The notes beneath the pieces are model-generated. The model had not been told where the DNA came from. It did not search any database and saw nothing but the letters and a program-made list of their open reading frames with translations. DNA of 64,000 nt from positions 4,532,198-4,596,197 of the forward strand of contig NC_089739.1 in NCBI RefSeq assembly GCF_035083965.1, given 5' to 3'. A program made the translations under genes and the position numbers. The first letter of the stretch is position 1, and the number at the start of each line of letters is the position of its first letter. The stretch comes from Branchiostoma lanceolatum. Its lineage: Eukaryota; Chordata; Leptocardii; Amphioxiformes; Branchiostomatidae. Positions 37,690 through 49,966 of the stretch are shown in pieces.

Positions 37690-37842
37690 TAGCCTGGATA
37701 CCAGACCTTTCGCGCGATGCGATGATAACCCCTTCTGGGCGGGGAAGACCTAGTGGGCCGTGTGCTATCTGTGGCGGCGGCGCGAGTTGCTTCCCCGGCC
37801 GAAGGATTAGCTCCAGGAGCCGGTGGTCTGGCACCCAGGCTA
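37690..37842. mobile_element. Foldback MITE, TAGCCTGGATACCAGACC termini, 9-bp TSD
   Basis: The 153-bp element is flanked by GTGCATATA (37681-37689 and 37843-37851). The right-end complement is TAGCCTGGGTGCCAGACC. It is related to the 25515 element. Confidence 0.94.
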
Positions 37843-38186
37843 GTGCATATAGTGATATGGGTAAAGGAGAATATACAGTGAGTTATCGGTGGTGCTAAGG
37901 GTGGGGCAAGCTAGCTACGCTACATAAGACAGCGCAAACATTGACATGATTGATGGCAAACCTAAGCTCCCGAGTCTCTTTGTCCTCTCCGCAAATAGGA
38001 CAGAAGAGACTCTTAGGTTTGATTTGTCTCATTTGCATAGATTATATCAGTTCATCATCTTCTTTTTTTCGGCTCTGGTTCTAAGTCCTACGCTCGAACC
38101 GTTGCGCCACGCTTGTTCCATAAATAATACATTTAAGTTAACAGCTCAAAATTTGAAATTTTCTGTTGAATCAAGGAGGTTACAGG

Positions 38187-38579
38187 TAGCCAGAGTATCA
38201 ACCTCCGTAATGACCGCTGGCTCAAAAGAATTCGCTTGCTAACCACGGAGTCTGACCCTGCGCGTATCCGTAACGGCTGTTATTCAGATATTCGTTTAGA
38301 TTTTGAACGAGCTCGCTGATTGGCCCCATTCGTCTAAGCCCCTCCCCATGCCACACTGTTCTTCGTAACGGGTAGGTTCTAAGAACTGAATAGAGACACC
38401 TTGGAACGAAAAATGGCACTACGCAAATGAGGCCCCGCCCACCGAACGCAGCTCGAATTCCCCTCATTACGTAACATATAATGAGACAGCCGTTACGGAT
38501 ACGCGCAGGGTCAGACTCCGTGGTTAGCAAGCGAATTCTTTTGAGTCAGCGGTTACTACGGAGGTTGGTACTCAGGCTA
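38187..38579. mobile_element. Foldback MITE with about 100-bp arms, 9-bp TSD
   Basis: The 393-bp element has long arms (GAATTCGCTTGCTAACCACG and complement) and is flanked by GGTTACAGG (38178-38186 and 38580-38588). The termini are TAGCCAGAGTATC and, as complement, TAGCCTGAGTACC. It lies 112 bp upstream of the EPHX-B ATG, probably in its 5' intron or promoter. Confidence 0.95.
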
Positions 38580-38691
38580 GGTTACAGGAGCGTACGCGAT
38601 TTTACAACAGCATCACTTATTTAAACCCGCTGTAAAAAAAAACACACACCAGATTTCATGATCTTAGACTTCTCGTTATTTCTTCACAGCC

Positions 38692-41640
38692 ATGGGTTGG
38701 AAGATCACCACCATCGTCGTCTTGGTTGCCGTGGCAACTGGTCTCTTCCTTAGCGGAGTCTTCAAGACGCCACCAGAACCCCTTGAGTTCCAAGACAACT
38801 ACTGGGGGAGGGGGGCAAAACCTACATCCAAACCACCAAAAGACCACGACAAGATTCACGAAATCTCCGTAACTGTACCAGACACTGCATTGGTTGATCT
38901 CAAAAGCCGGCTCAAAAACGTACGTACGTTCGAGGCTCTTGAAAATGTGGAATTCCAATATGGCTTCCGTGTCGACTACATGCAAGATCTGGTCACTTAC
39001 TGGAAGGATGAATACGATTGGAAAAAACAGGAAACATACCTAAACACGTTTCCCCATTACAAAACAAACATTGAGGGTATCGACCTACATTTCATTCACG
39101 TAAAACCCAAACTGAAGCCAGGTCAAACCGCAAAGCCCCTCATGATCGTTCACGGATGGCCAAGCTCCCCGTTTGAGTTTTATAAGATGATCCCGATGTT
39201 GGTAGATCCGACAAGTCATGGGGGGAGTGAGGATGATGTGTTTGAGGTCATTGCCCCCTCTATCCCTGGCCATGGCTTCTCCGAGATGCCGCATAAGAAA
39301 GGTGAGTGTTTCTTCCTCTATTGCAAAGAAATATAACAAATTTCTTTTTTTTTTAATTTGCATAACTGTTAACGACAAAATAATGAGATAAGATCAAAAC
39401 AAAATCAAAACCCCAAAGCAGACACATTTTTATGAACTGCTATCACGTTGAGCTACATCAAAGTTGTGCTTGACTTTAAACACCTATGGCGACTCTTCGA
39501 TGGCGTTCTTGGTTTGTAGCCTTCATGTTTGTAATGGGTAAACAAAGAGTCATCACGGCAATGATAGACAAAGAGCAAGAATTTTAAACATGTGAATATT
39601 ACGATCACGCAGTGACGTTATCGCTGTTAAATGATCCGTTACTGCTGTTAACTATTCCGTTACTGCTGTGAACTGTCCACTACTGATGTGCTAGCTCCGG
39701 TTAGGGACGTTCTTCTTATAGAACGTTAAATGGAGGTCCCGTGTTTTGAGAGAGCCACACCTCGTGCACGTTAAAGAACCCACCACACCTTTCGAAAAAG
39801 AGAAGGGGTATGCCCCGGTGTGCGATGGTCCAAATCCTTCTGTCTGGAGTTGGTGATTCACTACAAATCACCCGGATGGAGGCCTGGCGAACCTCCGTAT
39901 CGTATCAGCCATATGGGGATTTACGCCATTCACCCGGACGGGAGAACTAGCACATCCCCGTCTTGTATCCGCCAACGAAAGGGTATGCCACCCCATAAGC
40001 ACGTCGACTGCTGTTAACTGGTCCGTTACTGCTGTTACTGCTGGTCCTTTACATCACGTTATTACTGGTTGTTCATCTGCCGTGCAGGTTTTGACCAGAT
40101 GGCTGCTGCCCAGATGTTCCTAAAGCTAATGGAGAGGCTGGGATTTGAAAAGTTCTACTTACAGGGCGGAGACTGGGGTTCTTTAATCACACGTATTATG
40201 ACTCTGATGAAGCCAAGGTACGGTACTGTCATTACCTTTACTTTGATCGCGTCAACAAATTATTCTGCGTTTTAGAAAAAAAAAGAAGCGATGAATACTT
40301 TGTAGAAGAACATCAACAGACTTTGATATAGAACCGATTCAATAGCTTCGCCGGTCAAAACTAGAAATGCAGTATAAAAAAAAAGCGATGCAAATATGTG
40401 ACCGACTTGTATAGCCACTCTCTCAATGGTCGAGCCGATAATTGCAATGCTATCATTGGTTGGACTGCTAATTGTGATGGACAGGATCGCGGTACATTGG
40501 TCTCCTCTATAAAGCGTTTTCACCCACATTCCATATCAATGAGGCCTGTAGGTGCTGCATGTGCACCTTTGTGCACCCGATATTGGAGCTGTGCACCAAT
40601 TTTTGACTGTGGGTGCACCAGTGCACCTAAATATTTTTGTAGGCTATAGGATAAAGGTACATTTGTACACTAGTATACAGAATATTCTTGAAATGTATGT
40701 ACATTACCTTCTGTTGTACTTTATTTGATGTATTACTTAAGCTAGCTACAGATTTAAGTTATTAAGAGAGGAAGCAATTTCTTTTGTGGACATTTAACTT
40801 TATGTTGTGTGGTGCACCCAACATTCTTTCTGTGCACCTATTTTTTGGGGTTGGGTGCACCAGTGCACCTATTTCCAAAAAAAAATTTCGAGCCCTGTGC
40901 TGGCAGCCATGTTGGTGTCATTTTGCTTCAACTGATCGTATAGGTTAACTTTATAGGACGTTAAATGGAGGTCCCGTGTTTGGAGAGAGCCACACCTCGT
41001 GCACGTTAAAGAACCCACCACACCTTTCGAAAAAGAGAAGGGGTATGCCCCGGTGTGCGATGGTCCAAATCCGTCTGTCTGGAGTTGGTGAAATGCAAAA
41101 TGGGACACCAACATGGCCGCGGCCGCGGCGATGACGTCATGTGATAAACGCTCTCTGATTGGTCTCCTCTATTTACCCGTATTAAGCGTGATAACGGGAC
41201 TGCATAGCAGCATGCCTATCGTTGACATGGGTGATGCTGGGTTGATTTTCCGTACCATGGTGGGCAGCGTCTTCCCCTCTCTGGTCGGATTGAAGCCTGA
41301 GGAATACAATCGAGTATGTATTTTGATACATTTTCATGGTTTTTGTTTAAATATATGAAGGTGGTGAGAAATTCAAAGCTGGTTGGCAAAATGGGCCCGA
41401 TTTACATTTGTGTTTTTTAGCATAGTCCACGTGTTTAAATTTGGCTAATGGTGTGCAGAGTATGAAGTGACTAAAATGATAACATCATTATAGCGATAGA
41501 TATTGTAATATCATTTTTCACGATAGCCTTTTTCTTTTCTAGCTTTACCCCTACGGCAATATGGTGACGACGCTGCTACAGGAGACTGGATACATGCACA
41601 TACAGGCAACCAAACCAGACACTGTCGGTAAGTACGTGGA

Positions 41641-41678
<38 letters not shown>

Positions 41679-44240
41679 CCACAGTGGGGTCGTGTGGCGC
41701 AACGGCAGAGCGTTCGGCTCAGAACCGAGAGGTCCCGAGCTCGAATCCTGTCATGTCACCGATCTTGTGCCCTTCGGGAAGGCACTTAACACGACTTTCC
41801 TCACTCTAGGTGTAAATGGGTACCTGACTTCGGTTGGGGTAGGTCGTGTTGAAGTCACCTGATGGCGCCATTGCGGGTAGTTTCTGACCAATAAAAACAT
41901 TGTTAAATGACATTCATTTGTTTCTTACCCCCAGGGAAAATGTAGGTATTGTATATGGCGTGATTGTGTGTTTATTTGTTTGTCTGTTTGCTTGTTTGTT
42001 TGTTTGTTTCTTGATTTGTCACCATTAGTTTTTTTATGTTATTTATGTTCTGATATTTTTGTTGATATGGGCTTTGTCATCTTCATTATTTATCATCTTC
42101 ATCAATTGCTTTTGTCAACATTAGTTCTGTTTAATATCAATATTCTGTCATCTTTGGTTGATACTGATTTTGTTATATTTATTTGCCAATGATGCTATTA
42201 TTACTATAATATCTTGGATATTACTCATATCTTTACGTTGTAGCTCATTTCTGTTTCCACCTTTACTTGTTATGTTGGATCCGTAGCTTATGTTTATTTT
42301 TCCTGTACTTTGTTTTTTCTCTTGTTTGTATTATGTGTTTTTGTATCATTTTGTGAAATGCAATAAAAGAAGATTTTTTTTTTTTAAACCAGTAAATTAA
42401 TCGATGAAAAAAACTGTGTCTTTTAGGTTTTGCCCTGAATGACTCTCCCGTTGGTCTGGCCGCCTACATCCTAGAGAAATTCTCCACTTGGACAAACCCA
42501 GCAAACAGGGACTTGGCTGATGGAGGGCTTGAGAAATACTACACCAAGGTACAGGGTAACAATAAGCCATTATAGGAATTTAAAATCATTCAGTCACATT
42601 AATGGAATAAAACCGTGTTCATATTTGCATAGTCTTGCCCTGGCAAAGGCATGTTGGTATAAATTCATGGTCAAGATAATGAAAGAACAACTCACCGAAC
42701 TTTCGTCGGGCAATGTAGCTTTCTTCAGAATGACTGACCAATCAGCTTCCTGTTCTCCTTCCCAGTGTAACCTTCATCTGTGTACTCTCCTTCCCAGGGT
42801 GTCCTGATCGATATCATGTTCTCCCTCCCAGTGTAGCTTCATCTGTGTGCTCTCCTTCCCAGGGTGTCCTGATCAATATCCTGTTCTCTCTCCCAGTGTA
42901 GGCTTCATCTGTGTGCTCTCTTTCCCAGGGTGTCCTGATCAATATCCTGTTCTCTCTCCCAGTGTAGGCTTTATCTGTGTGCTCTCCTTCCCAGGGTGTC
43001 CTGATCAATATCCTGTTCTCTCTCCCAGTGTAGGCTTTATCTGTGTGCTCTCCTTCCCAGGGTGTCCTGATCAATATCCTGTTCTCTCTCCCAGTGTAGG
43101 CTTTATCTGTGTGCTCTCCTTCCCAGGGTGTCCTGATCAATATCCTGTTCTCTCTCCCAGTGTAGGCTATACCTGTGTGTTCTTCTTCCCAGGGTGTCCT
43201 GATCAATATCCTGTTCTTTCTCCCAGTGTTCGCTTCATCTGTGTGCTCTCCTTCCCAGGGTGTCCTGATCAATATCCTGTTCTCCTTCCCAGTGTTGGCT
43301 GTATCTGTGTGTTCTCCTCCCCAGGATGACATGCTAACCAGTGTGATGATCTACTGGCTGACTGGAACCATTACGTCATCCATGAGGTTCTACAAGGAAG
43401 AGTTTGCTGGAAAGGCAATGGAAACCAACCGGTGGGTTGATTTCATTGGTGATCATAAACTTATTAACGTAGATATTTATGGTAAGTACGTGTCTTTTGG
43501 CCTTTTCTTGCCATGGACAGATTGGGGAAGAGCAGTGGTTCAGATATATAGTTTATAAACTTTCTGCACAATTTTTAAACATTTTTTATTATAATGCAAT
43601 TTTTCGGGTATACACTCCTTTCCCTGTCATTTTTCTAAACCAAGTATTCTCTTCGAAACCTCTGAACAAGTGATAGAACTACTAGTATTTTCAATTGAGG
43701 CGGCCATTTTGAATTCATTGCGGGACTATGCCAGAGTTGGCACCAAAACGAGGCTGCAGTTGGTGATCTCTACTTATAAGCCTGTTTTATAGCATAGGTA
43801 TGCTAACTTCGATTGTAAGTTCAAATTGGCCGCCATAATTGGAAAGAGGTCTATTCCAGTCATGTTTCGCGGCTTCTCTATATACGCTGGTCAAAGCCTA
43901 ACTTGATTATAACATTTTTGTTTGAGTTCTTAGTTTAGACATTTCATCAAAGCATGCTTTTATATACCATCCTTCCTTTTTTTTGTAACGCAAGGGCAAT
44001 GGGACGTTTTCTCACTCTCTCAGTATGCAGGTTACCGTACCGACGGGAATAGCGTCGTTCCCTCACGAGCTAGGCCACAACCCCGAGGCCTTTTGTAGAC
44101 TCTTCCACCCAAACCTTGTCCACTACACTCTCATGCCCGACGGAGGACACTTCGCCGCGAAAGAGAAGCCTGCCTTACTGGCTGAAGACATCCGAACTTT
44201 CGTCAAGAAGGTCGAAAGTCTTAAATCTAAAGACGAATAG
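38692..44240 (+). CDS. EPHX1: Microsomal epoxide hydrolase-like gene B
   Basis: Seven exons: 38692-39301, 40088-40217, 41187-41313, 41543-41627, 42427-42548, 43325-43431 and 44024-44240, 465 aa, all in phase. The ATG follows an acceptor (TTCTTCACAG|CCATGG), so a 5' UTR exon lies upstream. Domains are as in gene A: a signal-anchor at residues 5-22; the N-terminal EH domain; nucleophile Asp in GGDWG; lid tyrosines in GYMHIQ and RFYKE; Glu in FPHE; His in GGHFAAKE. The oxyanion-loop motif is HGWPS where A, C and human EPHX1 have HGWPG, which is an odd change next to the active site. A 99-bp stretch of exon 1 and all of exon 5 are nearly identical to gene A while exon 4 is only about half identical in protein, so the gene looks like a conversion mosaic. 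It probably hydrolyses epoxides at the ER. Confidence 0.95.
39705..40016 (+). repeat. Dispersed repeat with GGACGTTAAATGGAGGTCCC-like core
   Basis: The order is ACGTTAAATGGAGGTCCCGTG, CACGTTAAAGAACCCACC, CCCGGTGTGCGATGGTCC and CACCCGGACGGGAGA, in EPHX-B intron 1. Partial copies lie at 40955-41098 and 56950-57170; inverted ones at 31072-31215 and 54520-54655. It is probably a SINE-type family linked to the SINE core. Confidence 0.75.
40905..41116. repeat. Inverted repeat GCCATGTTGGTGTC around a dispersed-repeat copy
   Basis: GCCATGTTGGTGTCATTTTG at the left pairs with CAAAATGGGACACCAACATGGC (complement) at the right. The repeat fragment 40955-41098 lies inside. It is in EPHX-B intron 2. The neighbouring 40550-40895 holds repeated GGTGCACCAGTGCACCT words. 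Confidence 0.7.
41643..41870 (+). repeat. (TTGA)n and tRNA-derived SINE, EPHX-B intron 4
   Basis: A TTGA microsatellite (41643-41678) precedes a SINE with the tRNA-like head GTGTGGCGCAACGGCAGAGC and B-box-like GAGCTCGAATCC, then the GGCACTTAACACGACTTTCC core and GGGTACCTGACTTCGG. Confidence 0.78.
42745..43324 (+). repeat. 66-bp acceptor-derived minisatellite before EPHX-B exon 6
   Basis: About eight units read CTCTCCTTCCCAG|GGTGTCCTGATCAATATCCTG then TTCTCTCTCCCAGTGTAGGC. The junction matches the real acceptor and the first 20 bases of exon 6 (CCCAG|GATGACATGCTAACC). The unit is a multiple of three and stop-free in some frames, which explains the long repetitive reading frames on both strands. 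Confidence 0.95.
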
Positions 44241-44612
44241 GCAATTTTTTTACTTCAAATATAATCTGTGTTGATAGAAATCATTCTTGATCAATGTTGA
44301 ACTGTAATTTTCCAATAACAACAGCAACAAAGTAGACTTATCAACTCCAGTTTTGTCAAGGAATAAGCAATCCACTGCTTTTAAGACGTCACGTCATGCA
44401 AATAGAACATGTGACTCGGTGATGAGAAGAAAGTGTATGGCGCCTGGCCTGTAGTAATGCCTTGTGAGCTTTGCCCGCTTGTTGGTGGCTAGAGGACCTT
44501 AAGGAGCAGGCTTGACTGAAGACTATATTGCAACTCTGTCAAAAAAGCAAAGTGTTTTATTCATGGTTTTTTTTTATCGAGCCACTGCTATACCTAAAAT
44601 GCAACGTTAATG

Positions 44613-45237
44613 AAGAAAACAGTCAACAAAGCCAAATCTGTAGCTTGGTTTGACACCAATGATCAATAGAGTATTCAGCAGACGAAAACAGTCAACAAAG
44701 CCAAATCTGTAGCTTGGTTTGACACAATGATCAATAGAGTATTCAGCAGACGAAAACAGTCAACAAAGCCAAATCTGTAGCTTGGTTTGACACCAATGAT
44801 CAATAGAGTATTCAGCAGACGAAAACAGTCAACAAAGCCAAATCTGTAGCTTGGTTTGACACCAATGATCAATAGAGTATTCAGCAGACGAAAACAGTCA
44901 ACAAAGCCAAATCTGTAGCTTGGTTTGACACAATGATCAATAGAGTATTCAGCAGACGAAAACAGTCAACAAAGCCAAATCTGTAGCTTGGTTTGACACC
45001 AATGATCAATAGAGTATTCAGCAGACGAAAACAGTCAACAAAGCCAAATCTGTAGCTTGGTTTGACACCAATGATCAATAGAGTATTCAGCAGACGAAAA
45101 CAGTCAAAAAAGCCAAATCTGTAGCTTGGTTTGACACCAATGATCAATAGAGTATTCAGCAGACGAAAACTGTGAGTCAACAAAGCCAAATCTGTAGCTT
45201 GGTTTTACACCAATGATCAGTAGAGTATTCAGCAGAC
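44613..45237 (+). repeat. 69-bp minisatellite, nine units
   Basis: The unit begins GAAAACAGTCAACAAAGCC and ends GAGTATTCAGCAGAC. Units are nearly identical. Two lack one C (68 bp), and the last has a GAG insertion. It lies 370 bp downstream of the EPHX-B stop, possibly within the 3' UTR. Confidence 0.97.
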
Positions 45238-47079
45238 AGTATGAGAAATAAAGGATGCAAATATTGCTGAAGGGATGCTATAATTATGATAAGGGATCCA
45301 TGTTGATAATTTGCATGCAAACAAGGCTATTGTAACAACTAGATGTTCAGCTGTTCCCCCTATAAAGGCGATTACATGCAATTAATTACTGATATTTACT
45401 TTGCTCCATAATTGTGCGATTGTCAATTAAACTTTTACTGTAGCAAAATAGCCAATGTTAACCTCGATAGCACCGTGAACATTTGCTAAGAAAGTTCTGA
45501 GGAAAAATTGCGACTTACGTTGGTTTTTTGTCGTGAAAGACAGCAAACCGTGTGGACAATGTCTAGCGTCGTCTGAACGGAAGCAGATCTCTGTTAGAAT
45601 AGAAGGACGGCACCCTTTCGTCTTGCCCTACTTCTTCACTGGCTGTTGAACTCGTTTTTCCACCATTATCTACCATTTCCTACCATTTTTTGTAAATATT
45701 TCTAAACCTGAATGAATCATGTAGATGTTTAGAAATTATTCAAAATAAAGAGATTTTTGTGCAGTAACTTTCAAAATGTTTCTAAACTATCTAACTGAAT
45801 TTGAATAAATTCAAATTGCCATATTCAATCTTTTGGAAAAATGTAGAACTATTGTTGCTCAGATATTCTTTTATTAGAAATAATTCAAAATTATTACAAA
45901 TATCATTCAAAAACCCTCTTGGTGACTTGGAATGGACTCTAAGTCAGGCCATTTCATTCTTCTTAGTCATTTAACATTGAAGGTTTAGAACACAGTATTC
46001 CGCTTATATGGGGATTTCTAAAGTTAAAAACCACAAACTGCCGTTGGTGCTGATTATGGAGATGAGAAACCCCTCAGTTGATGGGACTAGCACTGACGCT
46101 GAATACGGGATTCTTGCACCACCCATGAGTTGTCTACTTATGTTTTATTAGATTTGACAATGCTCCGTGTATGCTGAACAAAACAAAAATGCATATCAGC
46201 TATTACTATGCATTTGTTACTTAGAAATTATTTTGGCATTTAAGGTGTCATTTATGAGTTATTTTATTACATTGTGCACACGAGTAATGTAAACATACGT
46301 GTTATCCATTGGCGCCTTCTTAATAAACCTACAGGAAAAAAGTTCCCACATAATTCATTCGATATTTAAAACTACCTTTTACCCTACATCATCAGAAAAA
46401 AAACGTGAACACCCTCACACAGCACAATCTCTGTTTATGACAAGCACAAACTGCACTTGCGACGCCAAACCAACAGGCACTTTCCCGCTGCTAGCGTGCA
46501 ACCGCGCCACTCAAAACTCAGGACTGTGCACCTCCGACCTAGCGCGCGGCTGCCGAACTTTACCTGCTAAGTTCTTCAGTTACAAACAAACTTTCATCCC
46601 TTTGACGCTTGAGATCAGTTGGGCTGGTTAAGGAGGAATTTCCCATCGCTATAAACAGACGTTCATGCGGCCGGTTACTTTTTTAGTTGTAGGTAGGCTG
46701 CGTTACAACTTATCTCGGTAGGTGGCACTACGCGTGGAGCTCTTTACTATTCTATTTGCCCAGTGAGCTGTCTTGTGAAAATACGACCTATCGATTAATA
46801 TTAAACTGACGTTATGAGCAAATGGTCGAGGTGGATCGAAGTTCAAATACCGCAACGTCCAGGGATTCAGTATTCAAATGTCACAACGGTCAAGGACTTT
46901 ATCCATAACAGACCAATCCTAGCTGACTTTCCATCAAAATTGGCGTAATCAACCAATGAGAGAATGGTAAGCATCGATTCGACCAATGAGAAAGGGGTTG
47001 TGTGTCCGTCAAATGGAGTTCAAGAGTCCAATGTCAGAACGTTCAAGAACAATAACTTCAATTTAACTATAAAGATTAA

Positions 47080-47410
47080 TTATGCAATCTGTTGTTTTAG
47101 GTATAATAAACAAAGTAACAAACAAAGAAGTCTACCGCAGAACAAGCCAAAGAGAAGTGGCAGACATGGTGAGAGAAAGAAGATTAAGATGGCTAGGACA
47201 TGTCCTGCGAATGGAAGGAAACAGAACAGCAAAGAAGATCCTAGACTGGAAGCCACCCGGTGGAAGAAGAAGCAGAGGAAGGCCAGGAAAGCAAACGTGG
47301 AGAAAGATCTCGAGGCAGTTGGCAGCTCCTGGTATAGGGCAGTGAGGGAGGCGCAGCAACGTGACAGGTGGAGAAGGACGGCCCGATGTGCCTGAAAGGC
47401 ACGGGAGGAA
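47080..47410 (+). mobile_element. LINE reverse-transcriptase C-terminal fragment
   Basis: The translation RRLRWLGHVLRMEGNR and KPPGGRRSRGRPGKQTWRK continues in a second frame as AVREAQQRDRWRRTA. This is the typical C-terminus of non-LTR retrotransposon polyproteins (RLRWxGHVxRM ... RGRPxxxW ... DRxxWR). It is 5'-truncated, with a frame break near 47310-47330. Confidence 0.85.
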
Positions 47411-47966
47411 CTAAGGTGCTTAGGTAAGGTGTTTTACGTGTCATTCTCGGATTTCTGTTGGAAAATAATAAAGCATGCATGTGAGATAAGACTAAAACAA
47501 TGTGTCGACCGCCCCCCCCCCCCACACACACAAAATATACGTGCAAAAAAAAATCGCAGTGCTATACTAGCGGCTCCACCCCTGGAGCGTCACCAAAAAA
47601 TAGAAGCGGCTTTTTTTACTTGTCCTCATCTTAACATAGTGCTACATCAAAAATCACTGGCAGCTCATCGAATGACTTCTGTTTACACGGGTTTGTGTAC
47701 TTTTTACTTGTTCTCTAGCGAGAATAAGAAAGCACCCCCGCAAATGCTTTGTTTGACTATCCAACAATATGACGTGTATGTAAGCTTAAGATAAGAACTC
47801 CAGCTCAAAGTGTATGCGACATGTGACGCGTAATTCGTAGCTAACCCGTCTGATTCGCCAAAACTTGGTCAACACTGATATCAAAATCAAATATCAGGAT
47901 ATTGACACCGGGCGAAAGCACACACCGTTTTCTCATTCTTGTGTAGGCTTTTCTATCAAGGACACG

Positions 47967-49922
47967 ATGCCGTCTAAAACATCATTTGGGGTTGTTTTTG
48001 TAGTTCTGAGTGCGGTTGTTGTGGGATATTTTCTCAACCATGTTCTTCACCAACCGTTAGAAGTTCCAGAGATAGACGAGGTGTATTGGGGGAAGGGCGA
48101 GAGACCAACAACCGAGGACAAAACCGTCCGGAAGTTCGTGCTTAACGTGTCCAACGACGTTCTTACTGACCTTGAATATCGTTTGGAACGGGCCCGTTTT
48201 CCGGACAACTTCCACGGTGTCCAATGGGAATACGGATTCGGACTGGGCTACATGAAAGAACTCGTTAGCTACTGGAAAGACGGATTCAACTGGCGCAAAC
48301 AACAAGCGCTGCTAAACAGTTTCGACCACTACAAGACAACAATAGACGGACTTGAGTTGCATTTCATCCACGTGAAACCAAAGCTAAAGCCCGGACAGAA
48401 AGCGAAGCCTCTCCTTTTGGCACATGGCTGGCCAGGGTCGTTTTTCGAGTTCTACAAAGTCATCCCGTATCTCACGGACCCCTTGCAGCACAATGGTACC
48501 GAAGAGGACATTTTCGAGGTCATCGTGCCTTCCATCCCAGGGTTTGGCTTCTCTCAGCCTGCTAGCAAGCCAGGTGAGTCAGAAATTCTCTGAAACTTTT
48601 CTGGACTATTCAAACATGGGACATCGACAGATATGAATTATGCAAATCAGAATCTAATTTGCATGATCGATTGTATGATTCTATAGATGGGAATTTTGCA
48701 CATGCAGCAATTTGGAAGCTAAGAAATTGTGAACACCATTAAACATGAATTATGCAAACCAGTACCTCATTTACATAATTGATGAGGATATTCCCTTATA
48801 ACTTTTTTAATCAAAACTCTTTTACTTTGGACAGCTTCTGTTATATGGGTGGAGAAAAGTTTAAATGAAGCAACGTATATAAATGAGGACCTTATTTGCA
48901 TAAGTACCGATTATAAAACGCCATCGTAAGGCGAAGGTATGAGGTGGTGGAACTCTATCCTGATCTTATCCTCTCTCCCCTGTTTTCAGTCAATGGAAGA
49001 TAAAAAAACGAATTGCTTTTTATGTATACACATCATTTTATTGAAGTTATGTGGAATATATGTATATGTTATTTATTACGTGTAAGGGGAAATGTGGAAT
49101 AATTCTGAACGTTTTAATCATGACTATGAAATGTGCAATATTGTAAGTCGTAAAAGCTTTTACCTTGTTAACAGTTATCTGTACATTGAAAATAATTCAG
49201 TGATCTCACTGAGAAATTCAATAAATAAATCTTGAATCGTGAATCTTGAATCTTGAATCTTGAATCTTGAATCTTACCCCCAGGATTGGAGGACTCCGCC
49301 ACCGCTGTGCTGTACCTGAAGCTGATGGAGAGGCTCGGGTTCGGTTCCTACTACGTGCAGGGCGGAGATCACGGCAGCGTCATCGTCTCTGTCATGGCCA
49401 TGCTCAACCCCGGGTGTGTACTTTGGACTCTTGTCTCTCCATCTCTAGATTTCTGTCTGTCTGTCAGTCAGTCTGTCTGTTTGTTTGTGTGTCTGTTAAT
49501 CTCTCTCAATCTCTCCAAGTCTGTACCATTTCTCTCTCAATCTCTCTTGTCACTCTCTCTCTCTTTCACACTCTGTCTCTCCGTCTCTCGCTGACTCTAT
49601 CTCTATCTATCTCTTTCTCTATCTTCGGTGATCTCATTCACTCTCTCTCTTTCTGTCTCTCCTTCTGTTGCTGGCTTTGTCTCTCTCTCTGTCTCTCTGC
49701 CTCTCTCTCTCTTTCTGGTGGTCTTGTTCTCTCTCTCTCTCTCTTTCTGTCTCTCCTTCTCTTGCTGGCTCTGTCTTTCTCTCCCTCTGTTTGTCTCTCT
49801 GGTGATATCATTCATTCACTTTCTCTGTATCTCTTTCTCGCTGACTCTGTCTGTCTGTCTGTCTCTCTTTCTCTCTGATGATCTCACTCACTCTCTCTCT
49901 CTGTGTCTCTCCTTTCTCTAAC

Positions 49923-49966
<44 letters not shown>

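Larger units (their letters stand above)
32645..38691. other. EPHX-A / EPHX-B intergenic region
   Basis: No gene was recognised in 6 kb. It contains foldbacks (32667-32831, 34609-35065, 37690-37842, 38187-38579), dispersed repeats (about 34105-34330, 35350-35690) and a local duplication (35809-36250 against 37051-37440). AT-rich sequence from about 32850 to 34100 shows nothing identifiable. Confidence 0.6.
44241..47966. other. EPHX-B / EPHX-C intergenic region
   Basis: It holds a 69-bp minisatellite (44613-45237) with AATAAA at 45247-45252, AT-rich sequence without clear features (45250-47060), a LINE 3' fragment (47080-47410) and the start of EPHX-C. An acceptor (TTCTTGTGTAG at about 47936-47946) upstream of the EPHX-C ATG suggests a 5' UTR intron. 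Confidence 0.6.

Noticed and set aside
42814-43332. Long repetitive reading frames on both strands (160-172 aa)
   Set aside because: They follow from a 66-bp minisatellite whose unit is a multiple of three. Both strands are open and there is no start, splice or family support.
44613-45237. CRISPR-like array
   Set aside because: Units are contiguous and nearly identical over their whole 69 bp, with no unique spacers; this is a eukaryotic minisatellite.
46299-46631. 110-aa open frame between EPHX-B and EPHX-C
   Set aside because: No domain, no splice partners and composition like random AT-rich sequence.
47865-47966. Upstream in-frame ATG extending EPHX-C by 34 residues
   Set aside because: A good acceptor (TTCTTGTGTAG) lies between it and the MPSKTSFG start. 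The extension is polar and would bury the signal-anchor, unlike A, B and human EPHX1.
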